From Leisingera daeponensis (GTDB lineage Bacteria > Pseudomonadota > Alphaproteobacteria > Rhodobacterales > Rhodobacteraceae), in the NCBI RefSeq assembly GCF_019801465.1, contig NZ_JAHVJA010000009.1, forward strand, positions 62,001 through 126,000: DNA of 64,000 nt. Reading direction: 5' to 3'. The notes under the pieces are model-generated. The model did not search any database. It was not told the DNA's origin and saw nothing but the letters and a program-made list of their open reading frames with translations. Shown one piece after another: positions 27,199 through 35,383 of the stretch. The translations under genes and the position numbers were made by a program. Position 1 is the first letter of the stretch. Each line of letters starts with the position of its first letter.

Positions 27199-28193
27199 AG
27201 GCTATCACCGACCATGCGGGCCACATCCACCAGCCGGTGCGCATAACCCATCTCATTGTCGTACCAGGCATAGACCTTCACCTGGGTGCCATTCACCACC
27301 ATGGTCGAGGGCGCATCCACAATCGAGGAGCGCGTGTCATTGGTGTAATCCGCCGACACCAGCGGCCGCTCCTCATAGCCGAGGATCCCGGCCAGCGGGC
27401 CTTCGGCGGCCGCCTTGAACAGGGCGTTCACCTCTTCGGCGGTGGTTTCGCGCTCCAGTTCGAACACGCAATCGGTGATCGAGGCATTTAAGAGCGGCAC
27501 CCGCACCGCGTGACCGTTCAGCTTGCCCTTCAGCTCCGGATAAATCAGTGTGATCGCTGTGGCGCTGCCCGTGGTGGTCGGGATCAGCGAATTCAGCGCC
27601 GAGCGCGCGCGGCGCAAGTCCTTTGCAGGGCGGTCGACGATGGTCTGGGTGTTGGTCACATTATGGATCGTGGTGATCGAGCCGTGCTTGATGCCGTATG
27701 CCTCGTGCAGCACCTTGACCACTGGAGCCAGGCAGTTGGTGGTGCAGCTAGCCGCAGTCACGATGCGGTGGCGCTGCGGCTCATAAATCTCGTGATTAAC
27801 GCCATAAACGATATTGGCCGCATCACCGTCCTTAACGGGCGCTGAGACCACCACCTTGTTCACACCCGCCTCGAAATACGGCGCCAGCTTGGCCTCGGTC
27901 TTGAAAGCGCCGGTGCAGTCGATCACCACATCCACACCGTCTAGCGGCAGATCCTCGATCCGGCGGGAGCAATGCACCGGCACGCGGGTTCCGTCGATGG
28001 TGATGCCGCCGTCATCAAAGCCGAAACCCGCCTGCCAGCGGCCATGCACCGTGTCGAACTCCAGAAGGTGGGCGTGCATTTCGGGCGAGCCGACAGCGTC
28101 ATTGATCCAGGCGATCTGCGCACCACTTTCCAGCAGCGGTTTCAGGGCAAGCTTGCCCATGCGGCCCAGGCCGTTCAAAGCGTATACAGTCAT
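27195..28193 (-). CDS. ArsJ-associated glyceraldehyde-3-phosphate dehydrogenase
   Basis: Type I GAPDH, 332 residues. The active-site cysteine is C150 in [12 protein letters not shown], and the NAD fold begins [11 protein letters not shown]. In this setting the enzyme uses arsenate in place of phosphate to make 1-arseno-3-phosphoglycerate, which ArsJ exports. It differs from the housekeeping enzyme in location: it is fused tightly (4-base overlap) to arsJ. It is transcribed after the ArsR-ArsC fusion gene with a 42-base gap. Confidence 0.95.
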   Translation of the reverse strand: MTVYALNGLGRMGKLALKPLLESGAQIAWINDAVGSPEMHAHLLEFDTVHGRWQAGFGFDDGGITIDGTRVPVHCSRRIEDLPLDGVDVVIDCTGAFKTEAKLAPYFEAGVNKVVVSAPVKDGDAANIVYGVNHEIYEPQRHRIVTAASCTTNCLAPVVKVLHEAYGIKHGSITTIHNVTNTQTIVDRPAKDLRRARSALNSLIPTTTGSATAITLIYPELKGKLNGHAVRVPLLNASITDCVFELERETTAEEVNALFKAAAEGPLAGILGYEERPLVSADYTNDTRSSIVDAPSTMVVNGTQVKVYAWYDNEMGYAHRLVDVARMVGDSL

Positions 28194-28235
28194 GGTGTTT
28201 CCTTCTTGTTCAGGATGGCCGGGTAACGGAACTGG

Positions 28236-29066
28236 TCAATGATTCAGGGCAATATCGTCCACTGCCTTCTGCAGCGAAATGCGGTCCAGCTCGGCGATGG
28301 GCAGGGCAGAAAAGGCCTGGATCCGGTTCTTGAGGGTGCCATAGGCCTGCTGGAACGCGAGGCTCCTTTCCGCTTCGCTGCCTTCGGCCTTGACCGGGTC
28401 CGGCATGCCCCAGTGACCCGAAATCGGCTGCCCTTCCCAGGCCGGGCATTCCTCGTTTGCAGCCTGGTCACAGACCGTGAAGACAAAATCGAATTTAGGC
28501 GCAGTGCTGCCGGTGAATTCGATTACATTCTTGGCGCGCAGACTGCCCACCGCGTGGCCCTTGGCACGCAAGGTTTCGACGGCGAACGGGTTGAGCTCGG
28601 AAGAGGGTTTGGTGCCTGCCGAATAGACATTGAACCGATCACCGCCAATGCTACGCAGAAGCGTTTCGGCAAAGATCGAGCGGGCCGAGTTACCCGTGCA
28701 GATAAACAGAACATTGTAGCGCGGGTCTGTCATGGATGAATCCTCTGATTGCAAGCCGGGCCGGACAGGTAGGCACAATTCCGGGCGGCCACGGCAGCAG
28801 TCGAAGAACAGCGCCTCCATCGTGTCGCGGATGCCGCCCATATCTGCCTGGTAGTAGAGCCAGGTCCCTTCGCGGGCCTGCGTCACCAGCCCCGCCTGCA
28901 TTAAAGCAGAGAGATATGACGACAATGTGCTGGATTTCACATCGAGCGCTGCCCCGATTTCACTGGCAGGAACCCTGTCCGGAAACCGGCGCATCAGCAA
29001 CCGGAACACCGAAAGGCGCTGAGGGTGCCCAAGAACGGAGAGGCGGAGGGGAATCATTGTTTCCAT
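28236..29066 (-). CDS. ArsR repressor fused to ArsC arsenate reductase (LMW-phosphatase type)
   Basis: A single open frame of 276 residues with two domains. Residues 1-105 are an ArsR/SmtB winged HTH (ASEIGAALDVKSSTLSSYLS) whose end holds C90, C91 and C98 (DCCRGRPELC), resembling the As(III) site of the Acidithiobacillus-type ArsR. Residues 113-250 are a thioredoxin-dependent ArsC of the low-molecular-weight phosphatase fold, with the CTGNSAR P-loop and FTVCDQA. An internal ATG at 28733 (residue 112) is preceded at 7 bases by AGAGGA, so a free ArsC could also be made. The annotated ATG 29066 lies in an operator palindrome; ATG 29057 is an alternative. It heads the arsenic operon and should autoregulate it. 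Confidence 0.93.
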   Translation of the reverse strand: METMIPLRLSVLGHPQRLSVFRLLMRRFPDRVPASEIGAALDVKSSTLSSYLSALMQAGLVTQAREGTWLYYQADMGGIRDTMEALFFDCCRGRPELCLPVRPGLQSEDSSMTDPRYNVLFICTGNSARSIFAETLLRSIGGDRFNVYSAGTKPSSELNPFAVETLRAKGHAVGSLRAKNVIEFTGSTAPKFDFVFTVCDQAANEECPAWEGQPISGHWGMPDPVKAEGSEAERSLAFQQAYGTLKNRIQAFSALPIAELDRISLQKAVDDIALNH

Positions 29067-29088
29067 ATTTCGAGTTTTATCGAAATAT
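29065..29088. promoter_or_regulatory. ArsR operator overlapping the arsRC start
   Basis: ATATTTCGA-N6-TCGAAATAT, a perfect 9-bp-arm inverted repeat covering the fusion-gene ATG and the bases just upstream. A TATATT hexamer just upstream on the minus strand could be the -10 element. Binding of the ArsR domain here would block transcription directly. Confidence 0.65.
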
Positions 29089-29194
29089 AACCCTTGCGCA
29101 AGGGGTAATGGTCTGCGGGCAGTCCATTTTCCCGCTCTTAACTGAGTACTGGTCTTTTTGGGCAGCGTCGGCAGGCCACCCCATCTAGGCTACT

Positions 29195-29217
29195 GCAGGC
29201 GCGGATTGCGCGCCTGC
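29195..29217 (-). terminator. Hairpin downstream of doeD
   Basis: GCAGGCGCG-GATTG-CGCGCCTGC, a 9-bp stem 45 bases beyond the doeD stop. It may end the ectoine operon. There is no T run, so the call is tentative. Confidence 0.4.
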
Positions 29218-29261
29218 CTGAAGATCTGCCGCAACTGAGCGCAACACAGCCCGGCTGGCGG

Positions 29262-30635
29262 TTAGCCCAGCACAGACTTCACCGCGCGCAGTGTGGCGTC
29301 CACCACCTGATCGGCCTCGGCACGGTTCAGGCAGAAGGGCGGCGCAAAACCCAGGATATCGCCCTGCGGCATGGCCCGGGCAATCACCTTGTCCTGCTCC
29401 AGCAGCTTAGCGGAGACCTGCGGCCCGATCTTGTCGGCGGCGTCAAAGAAGGTGCGGCTGTCCTTGTCTTGGACGAACTCCACCGCACACAGCATCCCCT
29501 CGCCGCGCACCTCGCCCACGTTGGCATGGCCCGAAAGCGCCTCTGCCATGGTGGCGTTCAGATAGGCACCTACCTGGCCGGCATTGCTGATAAGGTTCAG
29601 CTCATCTATCAGCTTGAGGTTGGCCACCCCGGCGGCGGCGCCGATCGGGTGCGCCGAATAAGTCCAGCCGTGGCCAATCGGGCCATTTTCGTCTGCGCCT
29701 TGCTCCAGCACTTTCCAGACCTTGTCCGAGACGATGGAGCCCGACAGCGGCGCATAAGCCGAAGTGAGGCCCTTGGCGATGGTGATGATATCGGCCTCGA
29801 TGCCGTAGCGATCAGAACCGAACATGGAGCCGAGCCGCCCGAAGCCGGTCACCACCTCATCCGCCACCAGCAGAATGTCGTGTCTCTTCAGCACCGCCTG
29901 AATGGCATCCCAGTACCCGGCCGGCGGCGGCACGATGCCGCCAGTGCCCAAGACCGGCTCGCCGATGAAAGCGGCGATGGTGTCCGCCCCCTCGCGCTCG
30001 ATGAGCGCTTCCAGCTCAGCGGCGCAATGGGCCACGAACTGTTCCTCGCTTTGATCCAGATCCTTGCGGCGGTAGTAATAGGGCGCCTTGGTATGGATCA
30101 CCTGCTCCACCGGCAGATCGAACTTCCTGTGGAACAGCTCCAGCCCGGTCAGCGAGCCGGTGACCAGCCCTGAGCCGTGATAGCCGCGCCAGCGGGAGAT
30201 GATCTTCTTCTTCTCCGGACGGCCCAGGATGTTGTTGTAATACCAGATCAGCTTGACGTTGGTCTCATTCGCGTCCGAGCCGCCGAGGCCAAAATAGACC
30301 TTGGACATGTTTGCGGGCGCGCGGTCCAGGATCATCTTGGCCAGCGTGATCGACGCTTCGGTGCCGTGGCCCACATAGGAATGGTAATAGGCCAGCTCCC
30401 GCGCCTGATCAGCGATGGCCTCAGCGATCTCCTGGCGGCCATAACCTGCGTTCACGCAATAAAGCCCGGCAAAGGCGTCCAGCAGCTTGTTGCCGTCGCG
30501 GTCTTCGATGAACACGCCGGAGGCGGTCTTGATCACCCGGTTCGGGCTGTCGCCGCGGGCGTGCTGTGCCAGATGGGTCGAGGGGTGGAAAAAGTTCTCG
30601 CGGTCCCACTGGTCAAGCTGGTCGTTCTTCAGCAT
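29262..30635 (-). CDS. doeD: Diaminobutyrate aminotransferase of ectoine degradation (DoeD/Atf)
   Basis: Class III PLP aminotransferase, 457 residues from ATG 30635. The PLP lysine is in ITIAKGLTSAYAPLSG, and the aspartate that binds the ring nitrogen is in LLVADEVVTGFGR. In ectoine catabolism it converts L-2,4-diaminobutyrate to aspartate semialdehyde. The assignment is by operon: the five minus-strand genes doeA-doeB-doeX-doeC-doeD occur in the order known from Ruegeria, Halomonas and Sinorhizobium. It is the last gene. A general omega-aminotransferase role (beta-alanine, putrescine) would be assumed without this context. Confidence 0.88.
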   Translation of the reverse strand: MLKNDQLDQWDRENFFHPSTHLAQHARGDSPNRVIKTASGVFIEDRDGNKLLDAFAGLYCVNAGYGRQEIAEAIADQARELAYYHSYVGHGTEASITLAKMILDRAPANMSKVYFGLGGSDANETNVKLIWYYNNILGRPEKKKIISRWRGYHGSGLVTGSLTGLELFHRKFDLPVEQVIHTKAPYYYRRKDLDQSEEQFVAHCAAELEALIEREGADTIAAFIGEPVLGTGGIVPPPAGYWDAIQAVLKRHDILLVADEVVTGFGRLGSMFGSDRYGIEADIITIAKGLTSAYAPLSGSIVSDKVWKVLEQGADENGPIGHGWTYSAHPIGAAAGVANLKLIDELNLISNAGQVGAYLNATMAEALSGHANVGEVRGEGMLCAVEFVQDKDSRTFFDAADKIGPQVSAKLLEQDKVIARAMPQGDILGFAPPFCLNRAEADQVVDATLRAVKSVLG

Positions 30636-30714
30636 TGAATTTTCCTTCCGTTTGCGTTCTGCGGCCAAAAGTCTTCGAAAACTCTTGGCAGAAATCTTCG
30701 AAGATTTTGGTCCG

Positions 30715-32190
30715 TCACGCCCAGTCGCGGCAGACGTATTTGACCTCGGTGAATTCCTCCATGCCGAGACGCGCGCCCTCGCGGCCAAGGCCGGATTGCT
30801 TGGTGCCGCCAAAGGGGATCGGCGCGCCGGTGACCTTGGTGCGGTTCACCGCCACCATGCCGTATTGCAACGCCCGGCTGAGGCGGTAGATGCGGCGCGG
30901 GTCCTGGCTGTGGACATAGGCGACCAGCCCGTATTCGCTGTCATTGGCGCGCGCCACGGCCTCCTCCTCGCTGTCAAACGGCGTGATGGCTGCGACGGGG
31001 CCAAATGTCTCCTCCATCATGATCAGCGCCTCCGCAGGCACATCGGTCAGCACGGTTGGCTCAAAAAACAGCGGTCCCAAGGGGTGCCGCCTCCCGCCGC
31101 AGGCCAGCGTTGCGCCCTTGGCCAGCGCGTCGGCGACGTGCTCCTCCTGCTTTTTCACCGCACTCTCATTCATCAGCGGGCCGAGGTCGCAATCCTCCAT
31201 GCCCGGGCCGAGGGTCAGCGCCTTGGCGGCCTCGGTAAACCGGGTGCAGAATTCCGCATAGACCGGGCGCTCCACGAAGATCCGGTTGGCGCCGAGGCAG
31301 TCCTGGCCGGAGGTGGCGAATTTGGCCTTGATGGTTTCGCGGACAGCCTTGTCCAGATCGCAACCCTTGAAGACGAGCACCGGCGCGTGGCCGCCCAGTT
31401 CCATCACCAGATGCTTCACCGTGTCCGCCGACTGGCGGTAGAGCAGCTTGCCCACCTCCGTTGAACCGGTGAAGGACAGCGCCCGCACGCGGGTGTCGCG
31501 GGTCCAGGGTTCGACGACGGTAGGCGCGTTGCCGGTCACCACGTTGAACACCCCCGGCGGAAAGCCCGCGCGCTCCGCCAGCTCTGCCAGCGCCAGCGCG
31601 CTGAACGGGGTTTCGGCCGAGGGGTGCGCCACTACGGTGCAGCCCGCCGCCAGCGCTGCGGCGGCCTTGCGGGTCAGCATGGCAGAGGGGAAGTTCCACG
31701 GCGTGATCAGCGCTGCCACGCCTACGGGTTCCCGCCAAAGCTCCACCTCGGCATCGGGCAGATGGCTGGTCACGCCTTCGATGTTGGGGCGCTTGGCTTC
31801 TTCTGCGTAGAACTCCACAAAGGCAGCGCCATAGTCGATTTCGCCGCGCGCTTCGGATAGCGGCTTGCCCTGTTCCAGCACCATGATGCGGGCGAGGTCT
31901 TCTTTGTGATCCAGCTGCAGCTCAAACCAGCGGCGAAGGATGGCGGCGCGCTGTTGCGGCAGCATCCCGGCCCAAGCCGGAAAGGACGCCTGTGCCGCAT
32001 CCACCGCGGCAGAGGATTCTTCTGCTGAAAGGCTGGCCACATGGCCTAGTTCCGCTCCGTCCGCTGGATCGCAAACCGGGAAGGTCTCGCCATTGGCGGC
32101 GGCGCGCCATTTGCCGCCTATGTAGGAAAAAGAGCGTACCAGAGCCTTGTCGGCAATCCCGGTCCGGGCTGAGAGCGCTTTCTCTGTCAT
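30715..32190 (-). CDS. doeC: Aldehyde dehydrogenase of ectoine degradation (DoeC/Ssd)
   Basis: NAD(P)-dependent aldehyde dehydrogenase of the succinate-semialdehyde branch, 491 residues. The active-site residues are the Glu in MELGGHAPV and the Cys in TSGQDCLGANRIF. The ATG at 32190 has GAGGAC at 5 bases. In the Doe pathway it oxidises aspartate semialdehyde to aspartate. It lies between the Lrp/AsnC regulator and the aminotransferase, with 79 bases to the latter. GabD-like succinate semialdehyde activity is the alternative, but gene order favours DoeC. Confidence 0.88.
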   Translation of the reverse strand: MTEKALSARTGIADKALVRSFSYIGGKWRAAANGETFPVCDPADGAELGHVASLSAEESSAAVDAAQASFPAWAGMLPQQRAAILRRWFELQLDHKEDLARIMVLEQGKPLSEARGEIDYGAAFVEFYAEEAKRPNIEGVTSHLPDAEVELWREPVGVAALITPWNFPSAMLTRKAAAALAAGCTVVAHPSAETPFSALALAELAERAGFPPGVFNVVTGNAPTVVEPWTRDTRVRALSFTGSTEVGKLLYRQSADTVKHLVMELGGHAPVLVFKGCDLDKAVRETIKAKFATSGQDCLGANRIFVERPVYAEFCTRFTEAAKALTLGPGMEDCDLGPLMNESAVKKQEEHVADALAKGATLACGGRRHPLGPLFFEPTVLTDVPAEALIMMEETFGPVAAITPFDSEEEAVARANDSEYGLVAYVHSQDPRRIYRLSRALQYGMVAVNRTKVTGAPIPFGGTKQSGLGREGARLGMEEFTEVKYVCRDWA

Positions 32191-32304
32191 GGCTGTCCTC
32201 CTCATGTCTTACAGAGGAATGTGCCTGACGCGGGCAGAGGATGTGACTGAAGTTCAGGGGAGGCGCAGAAGAAACAACTGTGCGGCACGTGCTTTGGCGC
32301 GGGA

Positions 32305-32784
32305 TCACCCCTGCCCCAGCAGAATATCCAGTGGCGGCGCGCCTGCGCCCTTGACCGGCTTGGTCACCACATAGGTGAAATAGCGGGAAAGGCCGATGCG
32401 GGCGTCCAGCATCTCGTCGATCAGCCGCTGATAGGCGTCGATGTCGCGGGTGACGATCTGCAACAGGTAGTCGAAGCCGCCCCCAAGCGCCCAGCAGGCG
32501 GTAACTTCCTCATAACGCTGCATCGCGGCCTCAAAGGCGCGGAAGCTGGCGGCGGTGTGATCGGCAATTTCCGCCGCGACAAAGACCGTCACATGCGGCG
32601 CCAGTTTCCGCAGGTTGATGCGGGCGCCGTAACCCTCGATCAGCCCGGCCTGCTCCAGCTTCTTCAGCCGGTCCCAGCAGGGTGTCGGCGACAGGCCGAT
32701 CCGGTCGGCCAGTGCGGCCTTGGTGATGCGGCCCTCGGTCGAAAGCACACGCAGGATATCAAGGTCGCGCTGATCCAGTTGCAT
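32305..32784 (-). CDS. doeX: Lrp/AsnC-family regulator (DoeX/AsnC)
   Basis: Lrp/AsnC regulator, 159 residues from ATG 32784. It has an N-terminal HTH (LDQRDLDILRVLSTEGR, IGLSPTPCWDRLKKLEQAGLIEGYGARI) and a C-terminal RAM ligand-binding domain with CWALGGGFDYLLQIV. In ectoine-degrading bacteria DoeX sits inside the operon between doeB and doeC, exactly as here. The longer frame adds 15 residues without a good start, so the shorter form is given. It probably fine-tunes the operon with EnuR as the main repressor. Confidence 0.9.
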   Translation of the reverse strand: MQLDQRDLDILRVLSTEGRITKAALADRIGLSPTPCWDRLKKLEQAGLIEGYGARINLRKLAPHVTVFVAAEIADHTAASFRAFEAAMQRYEEVTACWALGGGFDYLLQIVTRDIDAYQRLIDEMLDARIGLSRYFTYVVTKPVKGAGAPPLDILLGQG

Positions 32785-32797
32785 GTCTTCCGCCCTA

Positions 32798-33790
32798 TCA
32801 GCCGCCGGTGACGCCGACAACCGCGACACAGTCGCCGGATTTGATTAGTCCGGGGAAATGGCGGCTGATCACCAGTCCGGCGCGGCGGGCGCGGTATTCC
32901 ACCGGCGGCTGACCGGTACGGTCCAGCGGCCAGACCCGCGCCAAAAGATCGCCCTTGGCCACGGCCTGACCCAGATCGGCCATGACCTCAAACAGCCCGT
33001 CGCCCTCGCTGAACAAAAAGCAGTCATCGTCCGGCATGGTCAGGTTCACGGTCTCCTCCAGCTGCATCTCGCCTTGCAAGATGCCCGCATAGATCAGCAC
33101 GTTGCGAAGCCCCTTCTTGGCAATCGCATTGCTGCGCGCGGTCGATGACCCGCCGCCGCCCAGTTCGGTGGTGACCAGCACCTTGCCCATCTCTTCGACG
33201 GCGGTGTCATACATACCGCCGCTGTCGATCTCCAACAGCTCCACCGAATAGGGCGCGTTGAACGCCTTCATTGCGGCAAAGCAGGCTTCCTGGATGGCCT
33301 TGTTCTCCAGGATGTGCGCCGCGGCAAAGGGCACGAAATCCAGCGTCTTGCCACCGGAATGGAAATCCACCGCCAGATCCGCCATCGGCAAGAGCGTGCG
33401 CTGAAAGTAGTCTGCAATCTTCTCGGTCACGGTGCCGTCCGGGCGGCCCGGGAAGGAGCGGTTCATGTTGCCCTTGTCGATGGGCGAGGTGCGGGTGCCC
33501 GCCCGGAATGCCGGGTAGTTGAAGGCCGGCACAATGATCAGCCTGCCGGTCACATCCTCCGCGCGTGTGGTGGCGGCCAGCTCATGCAGGGCAATCGGAC
33601 CTTCATACTCATCGCCATGGTTGGCCCCGGTCAGCAGCGCTGTTGGTCCATCACCGTTCTTGATCACCGTCAGCGGGATCATTACCGATCCCCAGGCCGA
33701 GTCATCGCGGCTGTAGGGCAGTTTCAGAAAACCGTGATGCACCCCGTCCCGGTCCAGCGGAATAGTGGGGGAAATTGGATTTTTCTTCAT
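32798..33790 (-). CDS. doeB: N-acetyl-L-2,4-diaminobutyrate deacetylase (DoeB/EutE)
   Basis: Zinc-dependent deacylase of the succinylglutamate desuccinylase/aspartoacylase family, 330 residues. Zinc ligands are in TGANHGDEYEG (H and E) and the later DFHSGGKT. It removes acetate from N-alpha-acetyl-diaminobutyrate made by ectoine hydrolase to give diaminobutyrate. It starts 3 bases after the doeA stop, so the two are a tight pair. The upstream end also has the conserved GNMNRSFPGR stretch. Confidence 0.92.
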   Translation of the reverse strand: MKKNPISPTIPLDRDGVHHGFLKLPYSRDDSAWGSVMIPLTVIKNGDGPTALLTGANHGDEYEGPIALHELAATTRAEDVTGRLIIVPAFNYPAFRAGTRTSPIDKGNMNRSFPGRPDGTVTEKIADYFQRTLLPMADLAVDFHSGGKTLDFVPFAAAHILENKAIQEACFAAMKAFNAPYSVELLEIDSGGMYDTAVEEMGKVLVTTELGGGGSSTARSNAIAKKGLRNVLIYAGILQGEMQLEETVNLTMPDDDCFLFSEGDGLFEVMADLGQAVAKGDLLARVWPLDRTGQPPVEYRARRAGLVISRHFPGLIKSGDCVAVVGVTGG

Positions 33791-33793
33791 GGT

Positions 33794-34981
33794 TCAATCC
33801 TTCACGAACATCTTGCGCGGCACATCGGACAGGCACTCCGGCCCGTTTTCCCCGATGCGGATGCTTTCGGTGATCTCAAAACCCCAGTCCTCCATCCAAA
33901 GGCCGGTCATGAAGTGGAAGGTCATGTTTTCCTGCAGGACGGTGGTGTCACCCGGGCGCAGCGACATGGTGCGCTCGCCCCAGTCCGGCGGATAGGACAC
34001 GCCGATCGGATAGCCGGTGCGGTTGTCCTTTTCGATGCCGTATTTCTTCAGAACCTTGAAGAAAGCCTTGGCGACGTCCTCGCAGGTGTTACCGGCCTTG
34101 GCCATTTCCAGGCCCGCCTCCATACCCTCCAGCACCGCCTGCTCCGCACCCAGGAACGTCTGCGTCGGCTTGCCCAGGAACACGGTGCGCGACAGCGGGC
34201 AGTGGTAGCGGTGGACCACGCCCGCAATTTCGAAAAACGTGCCCTCGCCGGATTTCATCGGCAGGTCATCCCAGGTCAGATGCGGTGCGGCGGCATCAGA
34301 ACCTGACGGCAGCAGCGGCACGATCGCAGGATAGTCGCCGCCAAAACCCAAGTCCGCGTCGTACCGCAGGCCGGCGTCATAGATTTCCGCCACCAGATCG
34401 CATTTGCGCATCCCGGGCTCGACTTTCTCGACGATCCGCCGGTGCATCCGCCCGACGAGCTGGCCCGCTTGCCTCATATAGTCCAGTTCGGCCTCCGATT
34501 TAACCGCCCGCTGCCAATTGACCAGCACATTGGCGTCGGCAAACTGCGCGTTGGGCAGGTGCTTTTGCAGCGACAAAAAGGCGGCGGCGGAGAAATAGTA
34601 ATTGTCCATCTCGACCCCAATCACACCGCCGTCCAGCCCGCGGTCCTTCAGCTGCGCCGAAAGGTAGTCCATCGGGTGGCGCTCAGCTGACTGCACGTAA
34701 TGGTCCGGATAGCCGATGATGCTGGCCGGGTTCATGTAGCAGGTGCGCAACGCCCCATTCGCATCCTGGCCGCGGCCGTACCAAAGCGGCTCTCCGTCCC
34801 TGCTGACAATCACGCATTGGTGCACGTAAAAGGACCAACCGTCATAACCGGTCAGCCAGTTCATGTTCGACGGATCGGTGACGATCAGAACATCAAGCCC
34901 GCGGCGGGCCATCTCGGCCCGGGTCTTGTCCAGACGCGCCTGGAATTCGGCACGGGTGAAATACAGCGTGGGATTAGCCAT
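33794..34981 (-). CDS. doeA: Ectoine hydrolase (DoeA/EutD), M24 creatinase-like
   Basis: Ectoine ring hydrolase, 395 residues from ATG 34981. It has the creatinase/aminopeptidase P fold: an N-terminal domain (LDVLIVTDPSNMNWLTGYDGWSFY-like, about residues 30-50) and a C-terminal pita-bread domain (residues 160-390). Like other ectoine hydrolases it keeps only part of the metal-ligand set of M24 peptidases. It opens ectoine to N-acetyl-diaminobutyrate. It is followed at 3 bases by doeB. In Ruegeria this gene comes after eutABC, which here is reduced to a short remnant. Confidence 0.92.
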   Translation of the reverse strand: MANPTLYFTRAEFQARLDKTRAEMARRGLDVLIVTDPSNMNWLTGYDGWSFYVHQCVIVSRDGEPLWYGRGQDANGALRTCYMNPASIIGYPDHYVQSAERHPMDYLSAQLKDRGLDGGVIGVEMDNYYFSAAAFLSLQKHLPNAQFADANVLVNWQRAVKSEAELDYMRQAGQLVGRMHRRIVEKVEPGMRKCDLVAEIYDAGLRYDADLGFGGDYPAIVPLLPSGSDAAAPHLTWDDLPMKSGEGTFFEIAGVVHRYHCPLSRTVFLGKPTQTFLGAEQAVLEGMEAGLEMAKAGNTCEDVAKAFFKVLKKYGIEKDNRTGYPIGVSYPPDWGERTMSLRPGDTTVLQENMTFHFMTGLWMEDWGFEITESIRIGENGPECLSDVPRKMFVKD

Positions 34982-35001
34982 ATGCGTTGATCCTGGATTG
35001 G

Positions 35002-35238
35002 TCAGCTGATGAAGGTGGCGCCGGCATGGGCAGCCTCTGCGCGGGCGCCGGCGATTGAGGTGATGGCAGTGTCCCGCAGGCCGGTAGCGGTGACGCCAGC
35101 AGACCTCTGGTCCGCAGCGGGGTGTCTGCCAAACAACCAGCTGGGCCTTTGCGTTTCCATCAGCGCCGACCGGGAGATGCGGCAGCCAACCGGTGCCCGG
35201 ACGGCGCAATTGTCCAGCAGGGTAAGTTTCTCTGTCAT
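35002..35238 (-). pseudogene. Probable scar of eutA-eutB-eutC, about 78 codons left
   Basis: A small open frame just upstream of doeA. Its first residues (MTEKLTLLDN...AVRAPVG) resemble the N-terminus I recall for the ectoine-utilisation protein EutA. Its last part (TATGLRDTAITSIAGAR then AGATFIS, stop) resembles the conserved C-terminus of the ornithine-cyclodeaminase-like EutC (TGTGVQDTAIA pattern). In Ruegeria-type operons eutA, eutB and eutC lie precisely here. This looks like one large in-frame or near-frame deletion. The middle is not matched and could contain a frameshift. It could also be a chance short frame. Confidence 0.45.
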
Positions 35239-35345
35239 CCGGCTCTCATCCTGCCAGGTTTCTGTACGGAAAGGTCCGCCGCAGCCTGCACCGGAACTTC
35301 TGATTCCGGCCCAGTCCGGGCGCCCTGAGCCAGCCTTGGAAAGAC

Positions 35346-35383
35346 TTGTCCTGCGTGTCAATTTTTTTATTGTCGCGTGACAA
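35346..35383. promoter_or_regulatory. Two related dyads upstream of the ectoine operon, candidate EnuR site
   Basis: TTGTC-CTGCGT-GTCAA (35346-35361) and TTGTC-GCGT-GACAA (35370-35383), separated by a T tract, lie between enuR and the ectoine genes. On the minus strand a TTGACA lies at the first copy and could be a -35 box for the operon. EnuR is the natural candidate ligand, by position only. Confidence 0.45.
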
